The notes under the pieces were generated by a model. The model saw only the letters and a program-made list of their open reading frames with translations. It was not told where the DNA came from and searched no databases. Position numbers and translations under genes: made by a program. A stretch of 64,000 nt of DNA from Kushneria phyllosphaerae (GTDB lineage Bacteria; Pseudomonadota; Gammaproteobacteria; Pseudomonadales; Halomonadaceae). Below are positions 26,817-35,719 of the stretch, in pieces; positions within the stretch are counted from its first letter, which is position 1, and each line of letters opens with the position of its first letter. The stretch lies in the NCBI RefSeq assembly GCF_900312995.1, contig NZ_ONZI01000003.1, positions 372,001 through 436,000 of the forward strand. Reading direction: 5' to 3'.

Positions 26817-28061
26817 ATGCCCCGCACACCTCATTCGGGCAGTGAAACACCGGAGCCCTCCGAGCCGGCAATCCCTTTTATCGAGCGTGGCGGCCCGGAC
26901 TATCGGCCCACCATGCTGGCGCTGTTTCTGGGCGCCTTTTCCACCTTTGCGCTGCTGTATTGCGTCCAGCCCATGCTGCCGATTCTGTCCGAGGCCTTCG
27001 GGATCGATCCGGCCAGCACCAGCCTGGTGCTGTCGGCGTCCACCGGCATGCTGGCCGTGGGCCTTTTGATCACCGGGCCGCTGTCGGATGCCATCGGGCG
27101 CAAGAAGATGATGTCGATGGCGCTGTTAAGCGCCTCTGCGCTGACGATCGGGGCAGCGTTCATGCAGCACTGGGGCATGATTCTGGTCATGCGTGCGCTG
27201 GCGGGGCTTTCGATGGCCGGGCTGTGCGGCGTGGCGATGGCGTACCTCAACGAGGAGATTCATCCGAGCTTTATTGGCGTCTCGATGGGGCTTTATATCG
27301 GCGGCAATGCCATTGGCGGCATGAGCGGGCGCTTGATCAGCGGGGTGATGGTGGATTTCGTCAACTGGCGGGTGACGCTGGCGACCATGGGTGTGATCTC
27401 GCTCATCAGCGCACTGGCCTTCATGAAGATGCTGCCGCCTTCGCGCCACTTTGAGTCAAGAAAGCTGAGCGTGGCCAACCTGGCGAGCGCCTTTCGACTG
27501 CACTTTCGCGATGCGGGGCTGCCGTGGCTGTTTCTGGAGGCGTTCCTGCTGATGGGCAGCTTCGTGACGCTGTTCAACTACATTGTCTATCGCCTGCTGG
27601 AGGCGCCGTATCACTTCAGCCAGACCACGATCGGGCTGTTGTCGATCGTTTATCTGTCAGGCATCTACAGCTCGGCCTGGGCGGGCGGGCTGGCCGACCG
27701 ACTGGGGCGCCCACGCGTGTTCTGGGTCTTTGTGGTCGTGATGCTCACAGGCCTTGGCCTGACGCTGGCCACGCCCGTGCTACTGATCATGGTTGGCATG
27801 CTGATCTTCACCTTTGGCTTTTTTGCCGCGCACTCGATTGCCAGCGGCTGGGTGGGGCAGCGCGCCACTCAGGCGCGTGGGCAAGCCTCGTCGCTGTATC
27901 TGTTCAGCTACTATCTGGGCTCGAGTCTGGCCGGCACCCTGGGCGGCACCTTTTGGGACATGGGGGGCTGGAACGGGGTAGCGGCCTTTATCGCCGCGCT
28001 GCTGGTACTGGCGCTGCTGGCCGGGCTGCGGCTGCGTCGACTGACCCTTCCCCCCTCATGA
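26817..28061 (+). CDS. MFS transporter, YnfM-like drug/sugar efflux type
   Basis: A 414-residue 12-helix major facilitator. The loop 2-3 motif GPLSDAIGRKKMM, the loop 8-9 copy GGLADRLGRPRVF, and regular hydrophobic segments define the family. The start is ATG at 26817 with AGGGAGG 4 bases before; the long open frame upstream is non-coding. The closest style is the YnfM/arabinose-efflux group, substrate unknown. It is transcribed divergently from tenA but with no thiamine-specific feature. Confidence 0.92.
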   Translation: MPRTPHSGSETPEPSEPAIPFIERGGPDYRPTMLALFLGAFSTFALLYCVQPMLPILSEAFGIDPASTSLVLSASTGMLAVGLLITGPLSDAIGRKKMMSMALLSASALTIGAAFMQHWGMILVMRALAGLSMAGLCGVAMAYLNEEIHPSFIGVSMGLYIGGNAIGGMSGRLISGVMVDFVNWRVTLATMGVISLISALAFMKMLPPSRHFESRKLSVANLASAFRLHFRDAGLPWLFLEAFLLMGSFVTLFNYIVYRLLEAPYHFSQTTIGLLSIVYLSGIYSSAWAGGLADRLGRPRVFWVFVVVMLTGLGLTLATPVLLIMVGMLIFTFGFFAAHSIASGWVGQRATQARGQASSLYLFSYYLGSSLAGTLGGTFWDMGGWNGVAAFIAALLVLALLAGLRLRRLTLPPS

Positions 28062-28163
28062 AAGCCGCGCGGGCGTTCGTATAGCATGTTAGGGCAGGGT
28101 GTCAGGATGTGTCTTACACTTTGACCCTATCAGTGTTTCATTCAAAAACAGGACAAGACACCG

Positions 28164-29039
28164 ATGACCGCTCGAAAAGTACGGCACCTGCATACTGCCA
28201 TTCGCGATGACATCGGCGATCTGATTACGCATCGACCGTTGCCCGGGGCCTCAATCGATTATCTCGATCCCTATCTGTTTCTCAATCATCACGGCCCACA
28301 GACCTACGAGCGCGACAACAAGGGCCTGCCGTTTGGACCCCACCCGCATCGCGGTTTTGAAACCGTCACCTTTATTCTTGACGGCTCGCTGGCCCATTCC
28401 GACAGCGGTGATCACGACAGCATCATCAACGCTGGCGGCGTTCAGTGGATGACGGCCGGGCGCGGTCTGGTGCACTCGGAAATCTCGCCCGAAGCCTTTC
28501 GCCGTGAGGGCGGGCGCATGGAGATCCTCCAGCTCTGGATCAACCTGCCGGCCGAGCTCAAGATGACCGAGCCGCGCTATACCGGCCTTCAGGCCGATGA
28601 ACTGGTACAGGTTGACCTTGATGAAGAGCGTGGGCACATGACGCTGATCGCTGGCGATTTTGAGCAGCAGGGCCGCACTTGGCGCGGCCCGATTGACACA
28701 CCGACCACCACGTTCATGTCGATGATGACCGTCAAACAGGGGTCGTTGATTCAACTGCCGGTACCCGAGGATCACGAGATTTTCTGCTACGTGGTACGCG
28801 GTAACATCATGATCTCCGAGCAGGCCATTCGCCCCTGTCATCTGATCGAGTTCGAGCAGGAAGGTGATTACGTCGAGATTCGCGGCTCCGGCGATGCCAC
28901 GCTGCTGTTTGGTCACGCCCCGCGACTCAAGGAGCCCATGGTGTCTCATGGCCCGTTCGTGATGAACACGCGTGAAGAGATCGAGCAGGCGGTCAGTGAC
29001 TACCAGAACGGCAAATTCGGCGGGCTGTCTGCCGGTTAG
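28164..29039 (+). CDS. Pirin family protein
   Basis: A 291-residue bicupin. Iron-ligand motifs are the pirin ones: GPHPHRGFETVTF in strand order, then WMTAGRGLVHSEISPE with His and Glu ligands. The C-terminal cupin is degenerate. Bacterial pirins act as quercetinases or as protein partners of metabolic enzymes; a specific role cannot be read here. It stands alone with a strong terminator. Confidence 0.95.
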   Translation: MTARKVRHLHTAIRDDIGDLITHRPLPGASIDYLDPYLFLNHHGPQTYERDNKGLPFGPHPHRGFETVTFILDGSLAHSDSGDHDSIINAGGVQWMTAGRGLVHSEISPEAFRREGGRMEILQLWINLPAELKMTEPRYTGLQADELVQVDLDEERGHMTLIAGDFEQQGRTWRGPIDTPTTTFMSMMTVKQGSLIQLPVPEDHEIFCYVVRGNIMISEQAIRPCHLIEFEQEGDYVEIRGSGDATLLFGHAPRLKEPMVSHGPFVMNTREEIEQAVSDYQNGKFGGLSAG

Positions 29040-29068
29040 GTTTTGCCCGGAATTGCCCGTGACAGTTG

Positions 29069-29101
29069 AAAACGCCCGCAGCGATTGCTGCGGGCGTTTT
29101 T
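29069..29101. terminator. Bidirectional terminator between pirin and the small membrane protein
   Basis: AAAACGCCCGCAGC / GCTGCGGGCGTTTT, 14-base perfect stem with a GATT loop; A-run and T-run on both sides serve both strands. Confidence 0.9.
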
Positions 29102-29130
29102 ATGGCTCAGGGTCACGATGGGCGAGTCAT

Positions 29131-29499
29131 CTACCAGGCCCAGTTCATCAGCGGCGACGGGATACGCTGGCGTTCAAGCTCGCGCCAGCCGCGTGCGCAG
29201 CGCACGATGATCCACACCGTAATCAGCGGAAACAGCAAGACGCCGATGCCCAGAAAGGACAGTACCGTGGCCAGGGCCATATAGAACAGCCCGATCCAGA
29301 AGGTGCGGATCAAAAAGGTGTAGTGCTCAAACAGCCAGCCCGATGAGCGGCGGCGGTAGATATAGGCAATAACCAGCCCGGCCAGTGCCGTGATACCGGT
29401 TAAAATGCTGGCCAGATAGAGGGCGTAGCCGATGCGCGCCATCATCGGGTCGTTATCGGCGGTGGGGTGATCATGAAGTACCGGGTCCCGGTCGGTCAT
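29131..29499 (-). CDS. Small inner-membrane protein (DUF4870-like)
   Basis: A 122-residue protein with three hydrophobic segments: IGYALYLASILTGITALAGLVIAYIYR, a second around FWIGLFYMALATVLSFLGIGVLLFP, and VWIIVRCARGW. The pattern (Tyr-rich first helix, GRxxL-free basic turn, ending in RCARGW) matches membrane proteins related to DUF4870. GAGGAG lies 6 bases before the ATG at 29499. Function unknown. Confidence 0.8.
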   Translation of the reverse strand: MTDRDPVLHDHPTADNDPMMARIGYALYLASILTGITALAGLVIAYIYRRRSSGWLFEHYTFLIRTFWIGLFYMALATVLSFLGIGVLLFPLITVWIIVRCARGWRELERQRIPSPLMNWAW

Positions 29500-29571
29500 G
29501 AAACGCTCCTCAGGATATTGAGATGGCGTCATCATAACCGACCGGGAAAGGGCTGTCCGTGCGGCTTCAGC

Positions 29572-31050
29572 TCAGCACGCCAGCGGCGAGGGCGTGACGC
29601 CCGCCGGAATCGGGCAGGAGTAAGGCGCTCGCTCGCTGGCCCTTGTCAGCTCCTGTCGTGCCCGGCTCACACACTCGGGGTCTTCCAGCAGCCGAACGGC
29701 CGTGCTGCCCAGAATCTCTGCGGCTTTCAGCATGCCCTTGTGCCCCAGCGCGCTGCGCCCCTGTGCCACCACCTGCCAGGTGTGCAGGGCGGTGCCGATG
29801 GCAAAGCAGCTCACATAGCACTGTGCCGTCGGTACGACGCGGCTGACATCGCCCACATCGGTGGAGCCTTTCATGATTTCGCGGCCATCGCCCGGTGCCA
29901 GTACCGCATCCGCCAGCACCTGGTTCTCGAAAGTCTCGATGCAGTTCTGAGTGTCGGAACCGGTCATTCGGCGCATGCCGTCAAGGTCGGCATGTCGGCC
30001 GGTGGGCGTGATGGTGTCGGCGATGGTACGGGCGTAGTGCTGATCGCTGTCATCAAAATCGGGGGCACCCAGCGTCTGGATTTGTTCAAACATCAGGGCT
30101 TCCAGCGTGCGGTTGGGCAGATAGCTGGAGCAGGCCTTGTCGAACGTTACCTCGACAGTGGTGCCGGTCATCAGCGCCGCGCCGCGGGCCACATCCTGCA
30201 GGCGGGCGTAGATCTCCTCGGTTTCCGGCATGGCGGGGGCGCGCACCAGATAGAGCACCTCGGCGCTGTCCTGAACCACATTGGGTGAGCTCCCGCCGCT
30301 GTCGGTAATGGCGTAGTGAAGACGGGCCTGCTCGGGGACATGCTCACGCAGATAGTTGGCACCGATGTTCATCAGCTCGACTGCGTCCAGCGCACTGCGC
30401 CCCAGGTGCGGAGAGTTGGCGGCGTGGGCGGCCGTGCCGTGAAAGCGGAAATAGGCCTGGATGTTGGCAAGCGTCGGTGTGGAAAACAGCCCCGTAAAGG
30501 TCATCGGGTGCCAGGTGAGCGCCGCATCCACGTCGTCGAAAAGCCCCTCACGGACCATAAAGGTCTTGCCCGAGCCGCCTTCCTCGCCGGGGCAGCCATA
30601 AAAGCGCAGGGTGCCGGCGCCTTCGAGCCTGCCGCGTGCGTGCAGATCGTCTCGTGCGGCCACGGCCGCGGCCAGCGCCGCCGTGCCCAGCAGATTGTGG
30701 CCACAGCCATGGCCGTTGCCGCCGGGCTCAAGCGGCTCGTGGGCACTGGCGCCCCCGCGCTGGCTGAGGCCGGTCAGCGCATCGAACTCGCCCAGCAGGG
30801 CAATCACCGGCGCACCACTGCCAATGCTGGCCACGAACGCCGTCTCCATGCCGGCCACACCACGCTCGACATGAAAGCCTTCGGCCTCGAGGGCATCGGC
30901 CAAGAGACGGCTCGATACGTGTTCCTCAAAGCGGGTTTCGGGATGGTCCCAGACAGCATCGGCCAGCGCGATGAACTGATCGCGGCGCGATTCGACCCGC
31001 GCGCTGATGCGAGCGGCGGGGGTCTCTTCAATGGGGGCTTCAGCGGTCAT
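29572..31050 (-). CDS. abgB: M20 peptidase, AbgB-like p-aminobenzoyl-glutamate hydrolase subunit
   Basis: A 492-residue M20 metallopeptidase. Metal-binding motifs are GHGCGHNLLGTAA and CPGEEGGSGKTFM; HGTAAHAANSPHLGRSALDAVELM belongs to the lid domain. E. coli AbgB (481 residues) has the same order. With AbgA it forms the heterodimer that cleaves p-aminobenzoyl-glutamate. The ATG at 31050 follows GGGAG; it overlaps the abgA stop by 11 bases, so the two are co-translated. Confidence 0.9.
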   Translation of the reverse strand: MTAEAPIEETPAARISARVESRRDQFIALADAVWDHPETRFEEHVSSRLLADALEAEGFHVERGVAGMETAFVASIGSGAPVIALLGEFDALTGLSQRGGASAHEPLEPGGNGHGCGHNLLGTAALAAAVAARDDLHARGRLEGAGTLRFYGCPGEEGGSGKTFMVREGLFDDVDAALTWHPMTFTGLFSTPTLANIQAYFRFHGTAAHAANSPHLGRSALDAVELMNIGANYLREHVPEQARLHYAITDSGGSSPNVVQDSAEVLYLVRAPAMPETEEIYARLQDVARGAALMTGTTVEVTFDKACSSYLPNRTLEALMFEQIQTLGAPDFDDSDQHYARTIADTITPTGRHADLDGMRRMTGSDTQNCIETFENQVLADAVLAPGDGREIMKGSTDVGDVSRVVPTAQCYVSCFAIGTALHTWQVVAQGRSALGHKGMLKAAEILGSTAVRLLEDPECVSRARQELTRASERAPYSCPIPAGVTPSPLAC

Positions 31051-32374
31051 GGCGTACTCCCGGTAACGCCATGTCAAAGGCGAGGTGGGCCAGGGTACGC
31101 ACCGCCAGCGGCAGCACGTCCTCGTTGAAGTCAAAGCACTGATGGTGGTGGCCGGCGGCCAGCTCGGTGCCGAAAATCATGTAGGTGGCCAGTCCGCCGC
31201 GGGACTGTACCTGCTTCATCATGCAGGTGGCGTCCTCGGAGCCCGAGGGCTCGCTGATGCGCGGCGTGACCACATCAACGCCCGGTAATCCCTGGATGCG
31301 TGCCTGGATGTAGTCGACCAGCTCGGGGCTTGAGGTGCAGGTATCGGCCTCACCGACAAGGCTGTACTCGACGCTGACGCCGTGCATCTTCGCCGCACCT
31401 TCGATGATATCAATCGCGCGGCGGCGCATTTCCTCGTTGATGACCGTGTTTTCACCGCGGGTTTCAATCTTCATGGTTGCCGTGGCCGGCACGACATTGC
31501 GCCCACTGCCGGCGTTGAGCACGCCCACGTTAATGCGCGAGGCTCCGGCACTGTGACGGGGAATGGCATGCAGCCCCACGGCGGCCTGGGCGGCAGCCAG
31601 CAGGGCGTTGCGGCCTTCTTCGGGGCGGCCGCCGGCATGAGCGGGCACGCCGGTATAGTGCACATCGAGCTTGGTCGTGGCCAGATAGCCATCCTGGGCG
31701 CACACGACTTCGCCGCAGGGAATGTCCAGGCCGATATGGGTGGCAATGAAGATGTCGACGTCATCGAGTACACCGGCGGCGACCATGGAGCGCGCTCCGC
31801 GCACGCCTTCCTCGGCCGGTTGAAAGATCAGCTTGATGCGCCCTGAAAGGTCCGCCTCAAGGGTCTTGAACAGCCGTGCCAGCCCCAGCCCGATGGTGGT
31901 GTGGCCGTCGTGGCCGCAGGCATGCATCATGCCGGCGTTTTTCGAGCCAAACCCCTGCTGGGCCGGGCGATGTGTCTGTTCGAGGGACTCCTCGAGATCC
32001 AGCGCGTCCATATCGATGCGATAGCCGATGGTCGGCCCTGGGCGTTCGGTGTCGAGCACCCCCACCACCCCGGTAAAGCCCCCCGAGAGCTGCGGCAGCC
32101 ATCGCTCGATGGCGCCCTGGGCACGGGCCCGCGCCTCTTCACGCTTGAGGGTATCGGCGTCCGGCATGCCCATGCGCGAGGTGTCATCAATGACGTCGCG
32201 CCCCAGCGTGACCTGGTAGCCCAGTCGGTCGAGCTCCTCGGCGACCATGGAGGCGGTGCGAAACTCGACCCAGCCCGACTCGGCGTGTTGATGGAAGTCG
32301 CGCCGCCAGGCCGTGAGCTGCGGCTTCAGGGCGTCAAGATGGGTATCAAGCTGTGGCATCAGGGATTCGGACAT
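31040..32374 (-). CDS. abgA: M20 peptidase, AbgA-like p-aminobenzoyl-glutamate hydrolase subunit
   Basis: A 444-residue M20 peptidase with metal ligands in MMHACGHDGHTT and FQPAEEGVRGA, the YTGVPAHAGGRPEEGRNALLAAA lid segment, and a C-terminal GHHHQCFDFNEDVLP. It is the partner of AbgB; the pair releases p-aminobenzoate and glutamate from a folate breakdown product. AGGAAAA lies before the ATG. It lies about 90 bases downstream of abgT in the same direction. Confidence 0.92.
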   Translation of the reverse strand: MSESLMPQLDTHLDALKPQLTAWRRDFHQHAESGWVEFRTASMVAEELDRLGYQVTLGRDVIDDTSRMGMPDADTLKREEARARAQGAIERWLPQLSGGFTGVVGVLDTERPGPTIGYRIDMDALDLEESLEQTHRPAQQGFGSKNAGMMHACGHDGHTTIGLGLARLFKTLEADLSGRIKLIFQPAEEGVRGARSMVAAGVLDDVDIFIATHIGLDIPCGEVVCAQDGYLATTKLDVHYTGVPAHAGGRPEEGRNALLAAAQAAVGLHAIPRHSAGASRINVGVLNAGSGRNVVPATATMKIETRGENTVINEEMRRRAIDIIEGAAKMHGVSVEYSLVGEADTCTSSPELVDYIQARIQGLPGVDVVTPRISEPSGSEDATCMMKQVQSRGGLATYMIFGTELAAGHHHQCFDFNEDVLPLAVRTLAHLAFDMALPGVRHDR

Positions 32375-32443
32375 GTGGAATTTTCCTGTTGTTAATAATC
32401 AAGGCGCGTCGAGGGCCGCCGTAGGGTCATGCCGGCAGCGGCG

Positions 32444-32475
32444 GGCTATGGCGTCAGCAGGCTATGGCATCAGCG
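32444..32475. repeat. Two tandem 16-base repeats spanning the abgT stop
   Basis: GGCTATGGCGTCAGCA (32444-32459) and GGCTATGGCATCAGCG (32460-32475). The second contains the abgT stop codon and last codons; the first repeats them beyond the gene. Confidence 0.85.
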
Positions 32476-33994
32476 CATGGATACCGGGTCCGAAGGGCAG
32501 ATCGAGCAGGTAAAAGCCCACCAGCATCACGATCCAGAGCCCCAGAAAGGCCAGCGTGTAGGGCAGCATTAACGAGATCAGCGTGCCCAGCCCCGCTTCA
32601 CGGTCGTATTTTCGAATAAAGGTCAGCACCACCACCATGTAGGGATTGAGTGGCGAGATGATGTTGGTCGAGGAGTCCGCAACGCGATAGGCCATCTGGA
32701 TAAAGGCCGGGTGGTAGCCCAGCTGCATGAACAGTGGCACGAAAATGGGGGCTTCCAGCGCCCACTTGGCCGAGCCCGAGAAGATCAAAAGATTCATGAA
32801 GCCGGTAAACAGGATGTAGCAGATAATGACCGGCAGACCGGTGAAGTTGATCGAGGTCAGAAGCTCTGCGCCGTTGACCGCCAGCCAGCTGCCGATATGG
32901 GTCCAGCCAAACCAGGCAATGAACTGCGAGGCGGCAAAGATCAGCACGATATAGCCGCCCAGATCCCGCATGGCGTCGGCCATGCGCTCCGACACATCCC
33001 TGGAGGTTTTGATTTTGCCGGTGGTCACACCGTAGGCGACGCTGACGACGATGAAAAAGAGCAAAATGATGGGGATGATGCCCGACAGAAACGGCGAGGG
33101 GATCAGCCCGCCGTCGTCATTTTTCAGCGGCGAGTCGGGCCAGAAGACCAGTGTGGCCAGTCCGCCCAGATATAACAGTGCTGCAATACCGGCATTGCGA
33201 AGCCCCCGTCCGGCATTGGCCGGTTCATCGCTTTCGACTTTTTCGACATCGCCCTGGTAGGTGCCCAGGCGTGGCTCGGTAATCCGCTCGCTGATCTGGG
33301 CGGCCACCACGGTCAGCACCACGACCGACAGGCAGTTGAAATACCAGTTGTCGACCGGGGTCACCACCATGGTGGGGTCAACCAGCCGCGCTGCTTCCGT
33401 TGAAATGCCAGAGAGCAGGGCATCGGTACCCACGATCAGAAGGTTGGCCGTGAATCCGGCGCCGGCGCTGGCAAATCCAAGTGCCAGCCCTGCGACCGGG
33501 TGGCGCCCGAGGCCGTGATAGACCATTGCGGCCAGTGGCGGCAGCAGGATCAGCGAGGCATCGGAGGCCACGTTCATCATAATGCCGGTAAACGCGACCG
33601 TATAAGTGACCAGCTGGCGGGGCGCCGACATCACCGTGCGGCGAATGAGCACATCCAGCAGCCCGATCTTTTCGGCAAGGCCGATGCCCAGCATCATCGA
33701 CAGCACCAGCCCGAGCGGGGCAAAGCCTGTGAAGTTGGTCAGCATGGATTCAAGAATAAAGCGCACGCCGTCGCTCGAGACCAGACTCTGAATCGGCTGG
33801 GCTTCGCCGGTGGCCGGCAACACCACGCTGGCACCCAGGGCTGCAAAGATCACCGAGGCGATCAAAACGATCATGGCCAGCGCGACAAACAGCATAAAGG
33901 GGTCAGGCAGGCGATTGCCCAGGCGTTCGATGGCGTTGAGCCAGCGCGTCGAGCGGCGCTGTTTACGTGCCGGTTGTTGCGTGGTAGCAACCAT
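32462..33994 (-). CDS. abgT: AbgT-family transporter
   Basis: A 510-residue membrane carrier of the AbgT family with about nine helices and two hairpins. Family signatures are RLPDPFMLF near the start, PLGLVLSMMLGIGLAEKIGLL, ASDASLILLPPLAAMVYHGLG, and the SSTNIISPLNPYMVVVLTFIRKY segment. It imports p-aminobenzoyl-glutamate (E. coli) or exports sulfonamide-type antimetabolites in some homologues. The ATG at 33994 follows GGGAG; the 27 upstream codons are unlike the family. Here abgT is first in the operon, unlike the E. coli order A-B-T. Confidence 0.94.
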   Translation of the reverse strand: MVATTQQPARKQRRSTRWLNAIERLGNRLPDPFMLFVALAMIVLIASVIFAALGASVVLPATGEAQPIQSLVSSDGVRFILESMLTNFTGFAPLGLVLSMMLGIGLAEKIGLLDVLIRRTVMSAPRQLVTYTVAFTGIMMNVASDASLILLPPLAAMVYHGLGRHPVAGLALGFASAGAGFTANLLIVGTDALLSGISTEAARLVDPTMVVTPVDNWYFNCLSVVVLTVVAAQISERITEPRLGTYQGDVEKVESDEPANAGRGLRNAGIAALLYLGGLATLVFWPDSPLKNDDGGLIPSPFLSGIIPIILLFFIVVSVAYGVTTGKIKTSRDVSERMADAMRDLGGYIVLIFAASQFIAWFGWTHIGSWLAVNGAELLTSINFTGLPVIICYILFTGFMNLLIFSGSAKWALEAPIFVPLFMQLGYHPAFIQMAYRVADSSTNIISPLNPYMVVVLTFIRKYDREAGLGTLISLMLPYTLAFLGLWIVMLVGFYLLDLPFGPGIHALMP

Positions 33995-34033
33995 GGCGGG
34001 GACTCCCGAGTAACGTATTATTGTGTGCCGTTT

Positions 34034-34052
34034 GATACCGGCGATTGTTATC
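34034..34052. promoter_or_regulatory. Inverted repeat near abgT, candidate AbgR site
   Basis: GATACC-N7-GTTATC, forty bases before the abgT start. The same half-sites recur at 34172. Confidence 0.45.
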
Positions 34053-34171
34053 GGCGACCTGACACCAGTGCGCAAAGGTGGATCGACAGGGTCGAAAGCG
34101 TTGGTGTGGGCAGGTCATGACACTTTAGGGGAAAGCGGTACCGGCTCAACAGATACCGTTGCGTTCTGCCC

Positions 34172-34188
34172 GATACCCGGGTGTTATC
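34172..34188. promoter_or_regulatory. Inverted repeat near abgR, candidate AbgR site
   Basis: GATACC-N5-GTTATC, about 45 bases before abgR. LysR proteins bind such dyads between divergent genes. A lone GATACC half also occurs at 34152. Confidence 0.45.
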
Positions 34189-34233
34189 ACGACAGGTCCG
34201 GGGAGCCGGCAATAAATAACAAGAGAGCAGAAG

Positions 34234-35145
34234 ATGGATCCAGGCAAGGCAGAGCCGCGGCTGCACCACATTCGAGCCTTTGTGGCCGTGGCCACTCATG
34301 GCAGCATTCGCTCGGCCGCGCGTGAGCTGGGCATGTCACAGCCGGCCATGACCCGCGCCATTCGCGAGCTTGAGACCCTTATGGGCGCTGCCCTGCTGGT
34401 GCGTGGCGCCAGCGGGGTAACGTTGACAGACGGCGGGCGGGCATTCGAGCGCCACGCTCGGATGATTGTCAGCGAGCTCAAGCGAGCGCGTGACAGTGTG
34501 GATCAGGTCAGCGGTCGCGCTCATGGCCATGTGGCCATTGGTGTATCGGCCACCGTGGCCCGCACCATCTTGCCGGCCGCCGTGGCGCGCTTTCAAAAGG
34601 AATACCCGCAGGTGAGCATGCACCTTCAGGAAGGGCAGCTGTCGGCGCTGGTCGAGCGGCTGCGCGCCGGCGCGCTTGATTTCACCATCAGCACGGTCGA
34701 TACGGGGGCCCTCGATCACGATCTGCGGATTCAGCATCTGTTCGACAAGCCCTTTGTGGTCGTCATGCGCCACGATCATCCGCTGGCTGAGGCGACCGAC
34801 CCCGATAGGCTGCGTCAGACCCGTTGGGTGCTGCCCACGCCGCGAAGCGGCTATTACGCTGGTCTTTATCGCTGGCTGGATGAAAAGCACATCATCGATG
34901 CACAGTCTCGCCTTGAGTGCGATTCCTTTACCACCTCACTCAATCTGATCGCACAAAGTGACATGGTGGGCGTTTTTGCCCAGGGGATGGTGGCCCATCA
35001 TGGCATGGCGGGGCTGATCGAGTTGAACCTTGAAACACCGCTGCCGCCGGCGCGCTTTTATCTGGTGCGCCACCATGAGCGCCCCTTGACGCCGGCCGCC
35101 GAGCGGCTGGCGCAGCTGTGTGAATACGAAAGCCGCGCCGGATGA
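34234..35145 (+). CDS. abgR: LysR-family regulator of the abg locus
   Basis: A 303-residue LysR protein. The N-terminal helix-turn-helix (VAVATHGSIRSAARELGMSQPAMTRAIRELE) is followed by the effector-binding domain (PFVVVMRHDHPLAEA). It is divergent from abgT, the same arrangement as E. coli abgR with abgABT, and most likely activates that operon. The family is certain; the target is inferred from position and the paired inverted repeats between the genes. Confidence 0.92.
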   Translation: MDPGKAEPRLHHIRAFVAVATHGSIRSAARELGMSQPAMTRAIRELETLMGAALLVRGASGVTLTDGGRAFERHARMIVSELKRARDSVDQVSGRAHGHVAIGVSATVARTILPAAVARFQKEYPQVSMHLQEGQLSALVERLRAGALDFTISTVDTGALDHDLRIQHLFDKPFVVVMRHDHPLAEATDPDRLRQTRWVLPTPRSGYYAGLYRWLDEKHIIDAQSRLECDSFTTSLNLIAQSDMVGVFAQGMVAHHGMAGLIELNLETPLPPARFYLVRHHERPLTPAAERLAQLCEYESRAG

Positions 35146-35207
35146 ATGGGCCTTGCCCCCGGACTCGGCTAGAATCAGCCCTTTTGGTGCATTCAGGAGA
35201 CCATGAC

Positions 35208-35693
35208 ATGCCCTCTTTCGATATCGTGTCCGAATTCGACAAGCACGAAGCGACCAACGCCGTTGATCAGGCCAACCGGGAAGTGCAGACGCGCTTTGAC
35301 TTTCGCGGCGTGGATGCCAGCTTCACCCTGGAAGGGGAGAAGGTAGCGCTGGAAGCCGATGCCGATTTCCAGCTCAAGCAGATGCTGGATGTCCTGCGCG
35401 CCAAGCTGATTGCCCGCGGCATCGATGCGCGCTGCATGGATGAGCAGGAGCCTGTACTGTCAGGCGTCAAGGCGCGCCAGGAGGTCCAGCTCAAGCAGGG
35501 ACTGGAACAGCCTGACTGCAAGGCGATCGTCAAGCAGTTGAAGGAATCCAGGCTGAAGGTTCAAAGCGCCATTCAGGGCGACAAGGTGCGGGTCACAGGC
35601 AAAAAGCGCGACGACCTGCAGCAGGCCATCGCGCTGTTGAAAAGCGAGGAAGGGCCGGATCTACCGCTGCAGTTTGATAACTTCCGCGACTGA
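35208..35693 (+). CDS. yajQ: YajQ family nucleotide-binding protein
   Basis: A 161-residue protein, normal length for YajQ (DUF520). Start MPSFDIVSEFDKHEATNAVDQANREV, then FDFRG and KQLKESRLKVQSAIQGDKVRVTGKKRDDLQ, are invariant family segments. It has two RNP-like folds and binds nucleotides; in Xanthomonas a homologue binds cyclic-di-GMP. The ATG at 35208 is preferred to one 5 bases upstream in another frame; CAGGAG precedes it. Confidence 0.97.
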   Translation: MPSFDIVSEFDKHEATNAVDQANREVQTRFDFRGVDASFTLEGEKVALEADADFQLKQMLDVLRAKLIARGIDARCMDEQEPVLSGVKARQEVQLKQGLEQPDCKAIVKQLKESRLKVQSAIQGDKVRVTGKKRDDLQQAIALLKSEEGPDLPLQFDNFRD

Positions 35694-35719
35694 TCCGCAG
35701 GCTGGCGGCGGCCTGTGGC

